Shown: positions 10,200 through 19,613 of the stretch, piece by piece
How positions within the stretch are numbered: the stretch's first letter is position 1
Layout of the letters: the number at the start of each line of letters is the position of its first letter
Source: Yersinia frederiksenii ATCC 33641
GTDB taxonomy: Bacteria; Pseudomonadota; Gammaproteobacteria; Enterobacterales; Enterobacteriaceae
NCBI RefSeq assembly: GCF_000754805.1
Contig: NZ_KN150731.1
Location: 2,715,886 to 2,779,885 of the forward strand
Length of the DNA: 64,000 nt
Reading direction: 5' to 3'
Program-made: the position numbers and the translations under genes
Notes under the pieces: generated by a model
Told to the model about the DNA's origin: nothing
Databases searched by the model: none
Seen by the model: the letters and a program-made list of their open reading frames with translations, nothing else

Positions 10200-10878
10200 C
10201 CAGGCCCTATAATTTTTTAGTCCGCGGACTGTACCGTTTTTGCCCATTAATAGCAGGGATGCGGGATTGAGATGCCGGATAAATCTTATCGCGACGACAA
10301 TTTTGAATGAGTGAAATCACCTAAACTGCTCTCGATTACTCCCCCTGAGGGTACCAATTTGGCAACAGTTGATGGCAACGTCAATACGGTCTGAAAGGAT
10401 TTATCAAGACAATGAGAAACAGCATGCAAACATAAAAAAAACTTTCCGTTAACATTATCAGCATTAAAATTTATGCTATCAGCCATTAACCAGAGAGATT
10501 AACTGGCTAAATTAAATAAAGCAGTTGCAACATCCACTGACAAACAAAAAAACTTTGTTGCGAATTGATGTCTATCTGTTCATATTTTTTTGTAATATCG
10601 ACAGAAAATAGATGGAAATGCTGTTGTCGCAGCCGATAAGTGACGTGAATGTTGTCACATACAACCGGAATCACGTACATGCTACGTGCTGCTAAAAAAG
10701 CGAAATATTCACTCGGCAATACATTATAGCCAACAGCCGGTATAACGCTCCCGCCGGTGCACAATATTGGTGCCCCAAACCAGTGCGTAGCATTTAACAT
10801 AACAGTAAGAGCGGTAAGTCTTGTCGGCATGACGTCACTATTACAGCACTGAGTATGAAGGTTGTGGGCATTGGTGAC
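10200..10878. other. Gene-poor region upstream of dppA
   Basis: About 680 bp containing the dppA promoter region and sequence downstream of the first exoprotein gene. The only sizeable frame is 10507-10830 on the minus strand (107 codons, starting MPTRLTALTVMLNATHWFGA); it resembles nothing I know and has no clear ribosome site. It begins 48 bp after the exoprotein stop, so a decayed extension of the secretion locus is possible. I do not call it a gene. Confidence 0.4.
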
Positions 10879-12294
10879 TTAGGGTTTAATCGTTCTCTTG
10901 ACCTCTACACCGGCGTGTATGACCCCCTCCTCACCGATTAATTTTTTATAATGCAGATCCACGTCTTTAAATGCACTGACAATTCTACCTTTATTATTTT
11001 TTAACTCAGAGGTATCAATCTGTATATTCTGAGATGTCACTATTTGACCATAATCATTGGTTATTGTTTTAGCCTTTATTCTGATATCAGCAGGCCCAGA
11101 GAGCGTATTGGACTTAACAACCCCATCCCAATTATTAAAAAATTTCTTTGCTTCAATAGATGTATACCCGCTGTTTGCATAGATACTTCCAGCTCGGTTA
11201 TTAACATTATGCCCTGAAATTCTAATACCGAACCGCTCACTCACTTTATAGTCTAAACTCTGCCGCTCACTTTTAATCTTCCCATCGATATTATCAACAT
11301 CACCTAAACTTCTTATTTTTAACTTCGGGGCATATATCCTTCCACCATTGTTTTTAATAAATGACGTTGAGACTAGATTAGCCACTATATCAGCCTCTAT
11401 CATTCCTTTATTCTGGATACCACCGCTATTGGCATAAAGGAATATTTTATTAGCATACATTCCACCAAGCTGAGTTACATCAATGGCGACATTAGTACTA
11501 TTATAAAGGCCGTTATCTATCGGTTTAATATCAACCTTTTCGTTAACCTCAGTAAAACCAACATGATTTTTACCTATTGCAGTCATGATATCTTCAGCCC
11601 TTATTTCACCCTCAACAGTGAGGGAGGCAGAAAATAAATTGAGAAAAGTATCAGAGGCATTATTGTATTTTAACCCACTTCGGCCAATTCTAATCGCACC
11701 TTGATTAACCTCAAAACCCGTTAAAAAACCAGCATTAACCACTGGTTTTCCCGTGGTTAATATGACATTAGTCGCATTACTAAATTGGCAGTTATTGCAA
11801 TAAATCCCTGATGGGTTAGCAATAATAACATGGGCTTGAGAACCAATAACGGCCAACTCCCCATGTAATATACTTGGCTTATTTGATGTCACTTCATTTA
11901 AAATAACTTTTGCTATTTTATCGACAAGATTAGGATTACCAACAAAACTAGGGCTATCAACCTCAAGGTTGTTAAACAATAGTTTATTATATCCGCGCCC
12001 TAAATCCAGACTAAACTCATCATACTTATTATGTGAAAGTCCTTTTTCATTCGGAGTTACTATATTTATAGTGGTAAATATAGCACCTTGACAATGAGCA
12101 TTTTGAGTCATGCATAATTTTTTTCTTTCAATATAATGATGCATTTCTGGCTGTTGATGTTTAGGTGCTTTCATGTCAGCCACAACATTGGCAAATGAGC
12201 AAAAGCTGGTAATCGTTAATAAAAAATGGATAATCAAACATGATTTGTAAATAATATTATATTTTGCAACCACATGGCAGTACAAGACCATCAC
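10879..12294 (-). CDS. Short TpsA-type exoprotein with filamentous-haemagglutinin TPS domain (A1)
   Basis: A 471-residue protein with an N-terminal signal region and the two-partner-secretion domain of FhaB/ShlA/CdiA exoproteins. It opens NVVADMKAPKHQQPEM and contains the hallmark HVIIANPSGIYCNNCQF motif with its CxxC pair, then GLSHNKYDEF and GGMYANKIFLY. After residue 250 there are degenerate beta-helix-like repeats (NNGGRIYAP, NNRAGSIYANSG, NDYGQIVTS, NNKGRIVSA). Family members usually exceed 1000-3000 residues with an effector C-terminus; this one stops early. It lies just downstream of the TpsB gene and is a paralogue of the exoprotein on its other side. Confidence 0.8.
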   Translation of the reverse strand: MMVLYCHVVAKYNIIYKSCLIIHFLLTITSFCSFANVVADMKAPKHQQPEMHHYIERKKLCMTQNAHCQGAIFTTINIVTPNEKGLSHNKYDEFSLDLGRGYNKLLFNNLEVDSPSFVGNPNLVDKIAKVILNEVTSNKPSILHGELAVIGSQAHVIIANPSGIYCNNCQFSNATNVILTTGKPVVNAGFLTGFEVNQGAIRIGRSGLKYNNASDTFLNLFSASLTVEGEIRAEDIMTAIGKNHVGFTEVNEKVDIKPIDNGLYNSTNVAIDVTQLGGMYANKIFLYANSGGIQNKGMIEADIVANLVSTSFIKNNGGRIYAPKLKIRSLGDVDNIDGKIKSERQSLDYKVSERFGIRISGHNVNNRAGSIYANSGYTSIEAKKFFNNWDGVVKSNTLSGPADIRIKAKTITNDYGQIVTSQNIQIDTSELKNNKGRIVSAFKDVDLHYKKLIGEEGVIHAGVEVKRTIKP

Positions 12295-12429
12295 TTTGCC
12301 CCCACTGCTTTTATAAAAATATAATTGTAGTAAGTTGCATATTCAAATAATTGGTTAATAACTACAAGCTTAAAAATACAATATATATATATTAATTATG
12401 ATAAACCCAAATTATATAAGGAACTTTAG

Positions 12430-14145
12430 CTAGTATTGCCAATTAATCATAAAGCCAAAAACTGCGGAATCCGTATGAAAATTAGCAGGTTTATAGAGTG
12501 GAATACCAATATTCAAGTCATAACCAAATCGATGATAACTGCCGCGAATGCCTGTAACAGCACCAACCAAAGAGTCCCCTAGCAAGAATTGGTCACCTTT
12601 CTCGCTTACCTCACCATAATCCACACCTAGATAGATTTGGCTGCCAATATGTTGATTTACCCACACAATATCATTTTTTAAAAACCACCCTTGTGAGCCA
12701 ACTAGCACATTGTCGGTTGAGAAACCGCGTACTGAGCTGCGCCCTCCGATAGAAAACTTATCTTGCATCTTAAGATTGGAATGTGAGTATTGATGGCTAA
12801 ATTCCGGTTGAAAATGAAACCGCTGCTCACCCAGCATAAAAGGAATGTCCAGCGCCGCCGTGACATTAACCAGTTTGGCTACTGGAGATGCGGCTCCGGC
12901 TGTCGAAGAGTCCGCACCAAGCCATTGAGTTCCTTGCCGATAATTAATTCCCCCGGTTATCGTGGCCCAGCCGGTATAATGAAGATGTCGTAAACCGAGT
13001 TGCCAATCAACGGTATCCTGTCGTTGAATATCTAGTTCAATATCAGCAAAAAAACGATTGGACTTACGAATTAATGCGCCCGTGTAACCCACGGTTTTAT
13101 AGTTATAACCTCGCATGAGTAGTCGCTGAATTTGCATTTCCAGTGATTGCCAATATGTACGATATTCAAAGGCAGTATCAGCTATTAGCAACGTTTGGTA
13201 GTAAGTGCCCCTACTGCCCGTCACACTCCACAGCCAGTTTCCAAAAGGGACTGAGTAATGTAGGACAAGATTACTGTTACCCTTGTCATGATGATTATCT
13301 AACTCCCGACTAGCGGAAAAATAAGCCATATCACTTAGCGAGAATGGATTATCAAGAAATAACGTCGCCCCAGCACGATAACGACCGACAGCATCATGGC
13401 CCGCATTATCAAAAAAAGTATTGAGACGCCAGAAACGAGATTGCTGCCGATTCACCACTATTTGACTGGTTAAATCCTCCCGATTTAATTGAATTTCCAT
13501 GGTGGCATCCACTGAGGGTAAACGTTGCAGGTTTTCCAGCCCTTGTTCAATATCGCGCAAATTTGCCAACTCACCAATCCTGTTCGGGAATAGTGTATTA
13601 AGCTGTGCATAACTATCACTATTTTCATGGTGCTTAATACCGCTCACTCTGCCAGGGATTAAGGTCAGAGATAACACCCCCTCAGCATAACTTTCTTCCG
13701 TGAAAGTCACTTGTGAAGTGATATAACCGTCATCGACCAATTGCCACTGAAGACTATCCTGCAATGCCGATAGCCCTTTCTCACCCAAGCATTGTCCCTG
13801 AGCTTGTTTTGCCCATTGCACTAACCGTGCGGCATTGGGAAAGGCACTCATATTAAGCAACTCAACGCGGTCAATGACCAGGCAGGAAATTTCATCTGAG
13901 GAAAAAGTACTTCCTTCCAGTGCCGCCGATTCACTCTTCATTTGAGCATGTGATAATGGTGGTGTAAGGCTATTTTTTAACTCTCGTTGCTGTTGTTCTA
14001 AAATAATAGCTTGAGTTGAGTCAGTTTTAGCATAAGTGATAAAAGGGAACGAAAATATGAAAACCCATAAAGGTAATAAGAGTGTTGTTATCGGTTTTTT
14101 ATTATAATCATTTGCAACACCCTCACTGACGGCTATCAGCTTCAT
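12430..14145 (-). CDS. TpsB outer-membrane transporter (ShlB/FhaC/HecB family)
   Basis: A 571-residue Omp85-superfamily protein with a signal-anchor-like N-terminus (TTLLLPLWVFIFSFPFITYAK), two POTRA domains (about residues 85-240, starting CLVIDRVELLN) and a C-terminal 16-strand barrel holding the diagnostic loop-6 motif GGRSSVRGFS (VRGF) and a terminal NWQY strand. It exports TpsA partners in unfolded form across the outer membrane. It lies between two TpsA genes in the same orientation; spacing (98 and 135 bp) suggests one operon, so it may serve both. Confidence 0.92.
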   Translation of the reverse strand: MKLIAVSEGVANDYNKKPITTLLLPLWVFIFSFPFITYAKTDSTQAIILEQQQRELKNSLTPPLSHAQMKSESAALEGSTFSSDEISCLVIDRVELLNMSAFPNAARLVQWAKQAQGQCLGEKGLSALQDSLQWQLVDDGYITSQVTFTEESYAEGVLSLTLIPGRVSGIKHHENSDSYAQLNTLFPNRIGELANLRDIEQGLENLQRLPSVDATMEIQLNREDLTSQIVVNRQQSRFWRLNTFFDNAGHDAVGRYRAGATLFLDNPFSLSDMAYFSASRELDNHHDKGNSNLVLHYSVPFGNWLWSVTGSRGTYYQTLLIADTAFEYRTYWQSLEMQIQRLLMRGYNYKTVGYTGALIRKSNRFFADIELDIQRQDTVDWQLGLRHLHYTGWATITGGINYRQGTQWLGADSSTAGAASPVAKLVNVTAALDIPFMLGEQRFHFQPEFSHQYSHSNLKMQDKFSIGGRSSVRGFSTDNVLVGSQGWFLKNDIVWVNQHIGSQIYLGVDYGEVSEKGDQFLLGDSLVGAVTGIRGSYHRFGYDLNIGIPLYKPANFHTDSAVFGFMINWQY

Positions 14146-14243
14146 TATATAAACTCCATTTTATTTAAATAATCATCAAAACAATTAGCCACAAATGTGG
14201 CTAATTGTTTAATAGCTATGCATTCAATTATTAAAAGCTAAAC

Positions 14244-15458
14244 TTATATTTCTTCTTTATCTGCTCTCTTGAATGGGTTATTATTTTGATTCGCCACCTC
14301 AACTTTTTTAACAAACACTTTAACATCACCACTGTCTGCAGATATATCCCCGCCATCATTAATCAACCTTCCGGTACTGACAGTAACAATCGATTCTTTA
14401 TCTCCGTCCTCGCCAATTACCCTCCCATTACTATTATCGATTACACCACCACCATGCAAATACACGTCTTTGCCTAAAACAAGCCCATTATTATTAATAT
14501 TTCCATGAGTGATAGCCAGAAGCGAATCTAATACCACAATGTCATTAGAGTTTTTTATATTACCCTCAGCAACAATACGTATTTTATTAGCATACATTCC
14601 TCCCATTTTACCAACATCAACACTGTCGAAATAATCTGGCCGACTTAAATGGGATGATAATGGCTTTATATTGAGTTTTTGTCCTGGAGCCGCCAAATCT
14701 ATACGATATTTCCCTGCAACCACCATAACATCATCAGCCCCTACTTCACCCACCTTACCAACGGCACCCAAATGACCTGTCACATTTAGTTTTTCAGAGA
14801 ATAAATCAAGATAGGCAATGTCTGAACCCTTTCCCTTATGCTGAAGTCCTTTACGTTTTCCTCCCTTATGAATATTTATTTCCCCCTCTACGACTCTAAA
14901 ACCACTCAATTTATTTTCACTAAACGACGCTTTACCTGTAGTCAGCGTTAGATGAGGAATATCAGTAAATGAACATCCATAACAATTAATACCTGATGGA
15001 TTAGCGATAATAACATGGGCATTTTGCCCAGCCAGTTTCACTTCCCCAGCAAATGTACTTGAGTAAGGAGAGCGAACTTCATTTAAAATGATCTTTGCCG
15101 CCATGCTTTCCAGATTCCTATTACCATCAATTTCATTGGACAAAGCATTATTTATAATAATCACGTCATTATAGTGACCGGCATCAAATTGGGTATATTT
15201 GTTATGTGATAACCCATTTTTGTCTGGTGATTGAATATTTACCGTTGTTGTTTTTCCACAACCCCATGCATTTCGACAAGGTGTCGGGTTATCCGGAAGA
15301 TGTACTTCTGTTTTTATATCGGCTTGTTGATGACTTGGTGCTTCGTTATCAGCAATAACATTAGCTGATAACGAGGTGGAAACACCACATAGTGACAGTA
15401 GAATGGAGAGTGGCAGTATTGATAACTTTCTGTTTTTATTTTCATGAATTAAATTCAT
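14244..15458 (-). CDS. Short TpsA-type exoprotein with filamentous-haemagglutinin TPS domain (A2)
   Basis: A 404-residue protein with a signal peptide (SILPLSILLSLCGVSTSLSA-NVIADNEAPSHQQADI) and a TPS secretion domain carrying HVIIANPSGINCYGCSF, GLSHNKYTQF and GGMYANKIRIV. Its layout parallels the exoprotein at 10879-12294, so the two are paralogues. The remaining 120 residues hold a few repeat-like units (NNNGLVLGKD, NSNGRVIGED, NDGGDISADSG), then a charged tail ending KRADKEEI. No toxin domain or immunity gene is visible. It is probably the first gene of the locus, behind an AT-rich promoter region. Confidence 0.8.
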   Translation of the reverse strand: MNLIHENKNRKLSILPLSILLSLCGVSTSLSANVIADNEAPSHQQADIKTEVHLPDNPTPCRNAWGCGKTTTVNIQSPDKNGLSHNKYTQFDAGHYNDVIIINNALSNEIDGNRNLESMAAKIILNEVRSPYSSTFAGEVKLAGQNAHVIIANPSGINCYGCSFTDIPHLTLTTGKASFSENKLSGFRVVEGEINIHKGGKRKGLQHKGKGSDIAYLDLFSEKLNVTGHLGAVGKVGEVGADDVMVVAGKYRIDLAAPGQKLNIKPLSSHLSRPDYFDSVDVGKMGGMYANKIRIVAEGNIKNSNDIVVLDSLLAITHGNINNNGLVLGKDVYLHGGGVIDNSNGRVIGEDGDKESIVTVSTGRLINDGGDISADSGDVKVFVKKVEVANQNNNPFKRADKEEI

Positions 15459-15728
15459 ATAATTACCTTAGATATTAATTAGTTCGATTATAATATTTTG
15501 TATATTGTCGTTTAAAATCGACGATTAATTAGCGGTTTTTCATGAAAAAAAGTCAATATAACAAAGTATATAAAATATATTATAAGAGAGATAAATATAG
15601 ATTTTAAAATTAGTAATATATATAAGATAAAAACAGTTCATTATAAAAAAAGATAGTTTATAGCCTGGAATTGAGAAAAAATGAGGTTAAATTAATTGCC
15701 ATTTGAGGCTGTTGAGAAAAAAGAGCAC
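15459..15728. other. AT-rich region upstream of the two-partner secretion locus
   Basis: About 270 bp of strongly AT-rich DNA between the A2 exoprotein start and the tRNA-Pro terminator. It should hold the promoter of the secretion locus. The AT bias makes silencing by H-NS-like proteins plausible, but no single site can be picked out. Confidence 0.4.
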
Positions 15729-15760
15729 AAAAAAACCCTGACGTTTCCGTCAGGGTTCTT
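15729..15760 (-). terminator. Intrinsic terminator of tRNA-Pro
   Basis: A 10-bp stem (AACCCTGACG / CGTCAGGGTT) with a 4-nt loop and a long T-run on the leftward strand, starting 6 bp after the tRNA CCA end. Confidence 0.9.
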
Positions 15761-15765
15761 AAATT

Positions 15766-15842
15766 TGGTCGGCGAGAGAGGATTCGAACCTCCGACCCAC
15801 TGGTCCCAAACCAGTTGCGCTACCAAGCTGCGCTACTCGCCG
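15766..15842 (-). tRNA. proM: tRNA-Pro(UGG)
   Basis: A 77-nt cloverleaf with encoded CCA: acceptor CGGCGAG/CTCGCCG, D-arm AGCGCAGCTTGGTAGCGCA, anticodon stem ACTGG/CCAGT around loop TTTGGGA giving anticodon TGG (plus-strand 15806-15808), and T-arm GGTTCGAATCC. It matches the enterobacterial proM sequence as I remember it. It stands alone here rather than in an argX-hisR-leuT-proM cluster. Confidence 0.95.
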
Positions 15843-15894
15843 AATTGGGCCGCATCTTACTGCTACACATTTGGGCCGTCAATCACTTTTTAAC

Positions 15895-15934
15895 AACCTG
15901 CTGGTGACTGTTGTTAAAAGCATCACCAGAGGTT
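15895..15934 (-). other. Hairpin downstream of uhpC
   Basis: AACCT-G-CTGGTGA pairs with TCACCAG-AGGTT around a 15-nt loop, immediately beyond the uhpC stop. There is no good T-run, so this may be a 3'-end stabilising structure or a weak terminator. Confidence 0.5.
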
Positions 15935-15952
15935 AAAACTGAATCATTCGAG

Positions 15953-17290
15953 CTATACCTGAGCTTCGGCGTTTTTCAGTTGCGGTGATTGCGCCCGCAG
16001 GAATGGCAGCAAGAAGAAGGCAGATAAACAGGCCGCAACCGAAATCACCACAAAGAAACCATTCCAGTGCCAAACCTCCATCACACGGGCAATTGGGTAA
16101 CCCGATAGAGCAGCACCCAAGTAAGCAAACAGCCCAACAAAGCCCGTTGCAGCGCCAGCGGCGTCCTTATGTGAACATTCCGCGGCAGCCATACCAATCA
16201 GCATCTGAGGTCCAAAAATAAAGAATCCGATGGCAAAAAAGCAACCCGCCTGCAATACAAAGTTGATACCAGGCATCACCCACAGTGATGCGACAGAAAG
16301 GAAAATACCGATGGCGAATATCAAGTTCATTGGGCCACGATTACCACGGAACCACTTATCAGAACCCCAACCCGCAACCAGAGAGCCGATAAATCCACCC
16401 ACTTCAAATAGTGAAATGGCAGAGTTGGCGGTCATTAATGAATAGCCTTTCTCTTGGGTCAGATAGAGATTACCCCAGTCATTAATCGCCGTGCGAACGA
16501 TATAAACCAGGACATAAGATACCGCCAGCAACCAGATATACTTATTGGTTAACACATAGCGCTTCACAATCTCTTTATTCGATAACCCCTGACCTTCAGA
16601 CTCCTGCACCAGTTCCATGGCATCATTGCGCCACTTACCCACACTTGGCAGCCCCATGGTGCTAGGCTTATCCCGCAGACGCCAACACATCAGTAAACCA
16701 ATTATCACGCCAATAATACCAGGGATAATCATGCCGTAACGCCAGCTAAAGTGCAGAGAAATAAAGCCGACTAATAATGGAATCAACGCGCCGCCAAAGT
16801 TATGTGACGTATTCCAGATAGCCCACCAACTGCCGCGTTCAGAGCGAGAATACCAACTAGTGAGTATTTTTGAACAGGGTGGCCAACCCCAGCCTTGGAA
16901 GAAAGCATTGAGGATCCACAAGGTACCGAACACCAACAGTGAGGAACTCATACCAAACAGAATATTGATAACCCCGGTCATGACCAGACCAATACCCATA
17001 AAATAACGTGGATTCGAGCGGTCGCTAATCATCCCCGAAATAAATTTTGAACACCCATAAGTGATATAAAACATCGTACCTAAAATCCCAACATCTGACA
17101 TCGTCAGGCCCAAGTCGCTGAGCATCGCTGGCATAATGAAGTTAAAGCTTTTACGGGTGAAATAAAAAGCAGCGTAGCCGATGTACATCGTCCACATTAA
17201 TTGAATGCGCCAATATTTATAGGATGAATCAATCTGCTCTTGATTCGTTACCATCACTTCGCTATCGCGACTTTTGAGGAAAGACCACAT
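15953..17290 (-). CDS. uhpC: Membrane sugar-phosphate sensor UhpC
   Basis: A 445-residue major-facilitator protein of the organophosphate:Pi antiporter family with 12 predicted helices. It matches UhpC rather than UhpT: YWRIQLMWTMYIGYAAFYFTRKSFN, CWRLRDKPSTMGLPSVGKWR and HKDAAGAATGFVGLFAYLGA follow E. coli UhpC closely. UhpC senses external glucose-6-phosphate and activates UhpB. It lies 112 bp downstream of uhpB. The transporter uhpT, normally next, is missing; tRNA-Pro comes after it instead. Confidence 0.93.
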   Translation of the reverse strand: MWSFLKSRDSEVMVTNQEQIDSSYKYWRIQLMWTMYIGYAAFYFTRKSFNFIMPAMLSDLGLTMSDVGILGTMFYITYGCSKFISGMISDRSNPRYFMGIGLVMTGVINILFGMSSSLLVFGTLWILNAFFQGWGWPPCSKILTSWYSRSERGSWWAIWNTSHNFGGALIPLLVGFISLHFSWRYGMIIPGIIGVIIGLLMCWRLRDKPSTMGLPSVGKWRNDAMELVQESEGQGLSNKEIVKRYVLTNKYIWLLAVSYVLVYIVRTAINDWGNLYLTQEKGYSLMTANSAISLFEVGGFIGSLVAGWGSDKWFRGNRGPMNLIFAIGIFLSVASLWVMPGINFVLQAGCFFAIGFFIFGPQMLIGMAAAECSHKDAAGAATGFVGLFAYLGAALSGYPIARVMEVWHWNGFFVVISVAACLSAFFLLPFLRAQSPQLKNAEAQV

Positions 17291-17402
17291 GTTAAACCTT
17301 AGGATATTTTACAAGTGTAATCATCATGATGCGCACAGGAACGAAACTAATTAGGGAAATTCTCACTGCATACGAGAATATTTCTTAGTTTCCATCAATG
17401 AG

Positions 17403-18914
17403 TTAGGAAACTGTGGGTAAGGTCACATTTAAGCAAGTTCCCTGATCCACATTCAAGCTGAAGTTCCCCCCCAGCGCACTCACCCGCGATTGCATGCCAC
17501 GCAACCCATAGCCTGGCGTCAATGTGGCCAAATCGATACCTTTTCCATTATCACGAATCGTCAGATATATCTGCTGACTATCCTGCGTCGCATTAATCTC
17601 AATCCGACTGGCACCGCCATGACGATAGGCATTGGTCACGCCCTCCTGACAAATCCGGTATAGCGTTATTTTGAGTGTTTCATCGATAGGGTTATCATCA
17701 AGTTGCCAATGCAGCACACCAACAACAGATTGATCTTGAGGGATAAGTTCACGCATCAGTGCCGCTATGGCCGCCGACAGCGGTAAGTTATTTAATGCTG
17801 CAGGCCATAATTTAGCTAACACATCATGGACGCCGTCATAGACCCGCAATGCCTGTGTCTCTATCATTTCCGCACTGGTTAACACCGGCTGCTGTGTGGT
17901 TAAGCGCTTAATAACACTGGCCTGAGTGCGGATAACTGTCACCGTCTGCCCGACCTCATCATGCAATTCCCTCGCCACATCACGCCGGGCATGTTCCTCT
18001 GCCACCACCAATGCTTTAGCTAATTCGCGATTTTCATTCAGCCGTATTTGCAATTGCTGATTCAATTCCCGTTGCCGCTGAATTCCGGCACCCAGTAATA
18101 ACCCCGTCAGGCTTTGCGCTAACAATGACAGCAGCAAGTCGCGGTGAGAGTCTAATTGCAAAGGGGTATTAATCAATAACACCACACCATTCAGTAATGT
18201 CGCGACAGATGCCCCCTGCCAACCATATCGGTAAGCCATGAAGACTATCGGGATTGCCAAACAGAATGGGGCAACCAGGTACAAATCTGATTCGGTGACT
18301 TGATTCTGTAGCCAGATGCTCAGGGCGAATAGCAACAGATACCACATGATATGGTGCAAACGTAGATTAATGGGCTTATGAATTAGCCCTGGCTCTAAAG
18401 GTAACCAAATCTGGCGCGCCAGGTAGTGCCACAATAACAGGCAGGTCGGCGCAATTGTGAACCCACCGACCAGCCCCAGCAATAGCGCCATTGCCCCTTG
18501 GTCACTGGCAATTTGCCATCCCAACGCCTGTATCAATGCAGCACCAACAATCACTGCACCTTGCATTAATGGCCATTGCCATTCACTTTGATTTTTCTGA
18601 TGACGTAATAACCATGGGGAGGCAAAAAATGCCAGTAACGTCGTCGCCAACAGCAGTGGGATAGCACACCACAGCAGATCCACATAACCAAACTGGTCAG
18701 TCAATAGCCACCATAGCAAGGCATCACCGAGCAAAATTCCCGGCCAGTACTGACGGGGACTTTGTAATAAAATCCCAATACGCAAGCCGAAAGGGAACAA
18801 CAGCAATGCCTGCAAGGGGCGGTCAACAAGTTGAGTGCCGACTGACCATAAACAAAAAGCCGCAGTGGTATAGATAAAGAATAATGCCAACACCATGACC
18901 AACCGCTGCATCAT
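17403..18914 (-). CDS. uhpB: Sensor histidine kinase UhpB
   Basis: A 503-residue kinase. The N-terminal 280 residues form about eight hydrophobic helices (MASE1-type sensor). They are followed by a HisKA_3 dimerisation domain with the phosphoacceptor in [10 protein letters not shown] (about His318), then a HATPase_c domain with NAYRHGGAS (N-box), DNGKGID (G1) and GYGLRGM (G2). It forms the signalling complex with UhpC and phosphorylates UhpA. Its start overlaps the uhpA stop by 4 nt. Confidence 0.94.
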   Translation of the reverse strand: MMQRLVMVLALFFIYTTAAFCLWSVGTQLVDRPLQALLLFPFGLRIGILLQSPRQYWPGILLGDALLWWLLTDQFGYVDLLWCAIPLLLATTLLAFFASPWLLRHQKNQSEWQWPLMQGAVIVGAALIQALGWQIASDQGAMALLLGLVGGFTIAPTCLLLWHYLARQIWLPLEPGLIHKPINLRLHHIMWYLLLFALSIWLQNQVTESDLYLVAPFCLAIPIVFMAYRYGWQGASVATLLNGVVLLINTPLQLDSHRDLLLSLLAQSLTGLLLGAGIQRQRELNQQLQIRLNENRELAKALVVAEEHARRDVARELHDEVGQTVTVIRTQASVIKRLTTQQPVLTSAEMIETQALRVYDGVHDVLAKLWPAALNNLPLSAAIAALMRELIPQDQSVVGVLHWQLDDNPIDETLKITLYRICQEGVTNAYRHGGASRIEINATQDSQQIYLTIRDNGKGIDLATLTPGYGLRGMQSRVSALGGNFSLNVDQGTCLNVTLPTVS

Positions 18915-19501
18915 AGGTTCAGCACCTGCTTCGCCAGTTCAACGTTATTGTTAACACCTAGTTTGGAAAATAAGTTAGCGCGATGGACATGGACGGTTTT
19001 GGGTGACAGACCGAGTAACTCGGCAATCTCGCGCACTTCCCTACCTTGCGCCAATAATACCGCAACCTCACGCTCACGGCGGGTCAAAGGGTCGACAGCA
19101 ACGCGGGCAAGTTTTTGGGCAATTTCGGGCATTAGATATACCCCCCCACTGCCCACCGTTCGGACAGCAGAAACCAAATCTTCCGGTTTACAACGTTTGG
19201 TGAGAAAGCCCCGCGCTCCGCGCTCTAAGGCCATCTCTACTAAAGCTGGGCTATCGTGCATCGACAACATAATGACGCCCATCCCTGACGGGAGATCTTT
19301 CAATAAATCCAAGCCACTTTCATCAGGCATAGAAACATCACAAATACAGATATTCACCTGTAAGCCCGGCAATCCGGCGCGCGCCTGTTTTGCCGAACTG
19401 AATTCTCCAACTACCTGAATATCATCTTCCAGGGAAAGAAGTTGAGCAAAACCGGAGCGCACAATGTCATGATCATCAATAAAGGCAACACGGTAAGTCA
19501 T
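18911..19501 (-). CDS. uhpA: Response regulator UhpA
   Basis: A NarL/FixJ-family regulator of 196 residues. The receiver domain begins [22 protein letters not shown], with the phosphoacceptor in CICDVSMPD (Asp55). The C-terminal LuxR-type helix-turn-helix is [12 protein letters not shown]...[16 protein letters not shown] start at the ATG ending at 19501; a 25-codon upstream extension has no family match. UhpA-P activates the hexose-phosphate transporter gene uhpT, which is not in this window. Confidence 0.94.
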   Translation of the reverse strand: MTYRVAFIDDHDIVRSGFAQLLSLEDDIQVVGEFSSAKQARAGLPGLQVNICICDVSMPDESGLDLLKDLPSGMGVIMLSMHDSPALVEMALERGARGFLTKRCKPEDLVSAVRTVGSGGVYLMPEIAQKLARVAVDPLTRREREVAVLLAQGREVREIAELLGLSPKTVHVHRANLFSKLGVNNNVELAKQVLNL

Positions 19502-19613
19502 GGAAGACTCCAGCCGGGAAGGGATATGAACTGAAGTATACCGCAACCTTATAATTGCAATGTGAATTGGTATCAAGATTCACGCCATATCAGATGTTAC
19601 CTATATCAATGAG

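Noticed and set aside
10507-10830. A 107-codon frame on the minus strand after the first exoprotein
   Set aside because: No recognisable domain, no clear ribosome site and poor composition. Kept only as a possible decayed extension of the secretion locus.
15696-15893. A 65-codon frame across tRNA-Pro
   Set aside because: It reads through the tRNA and its terminator on the opposite strand.
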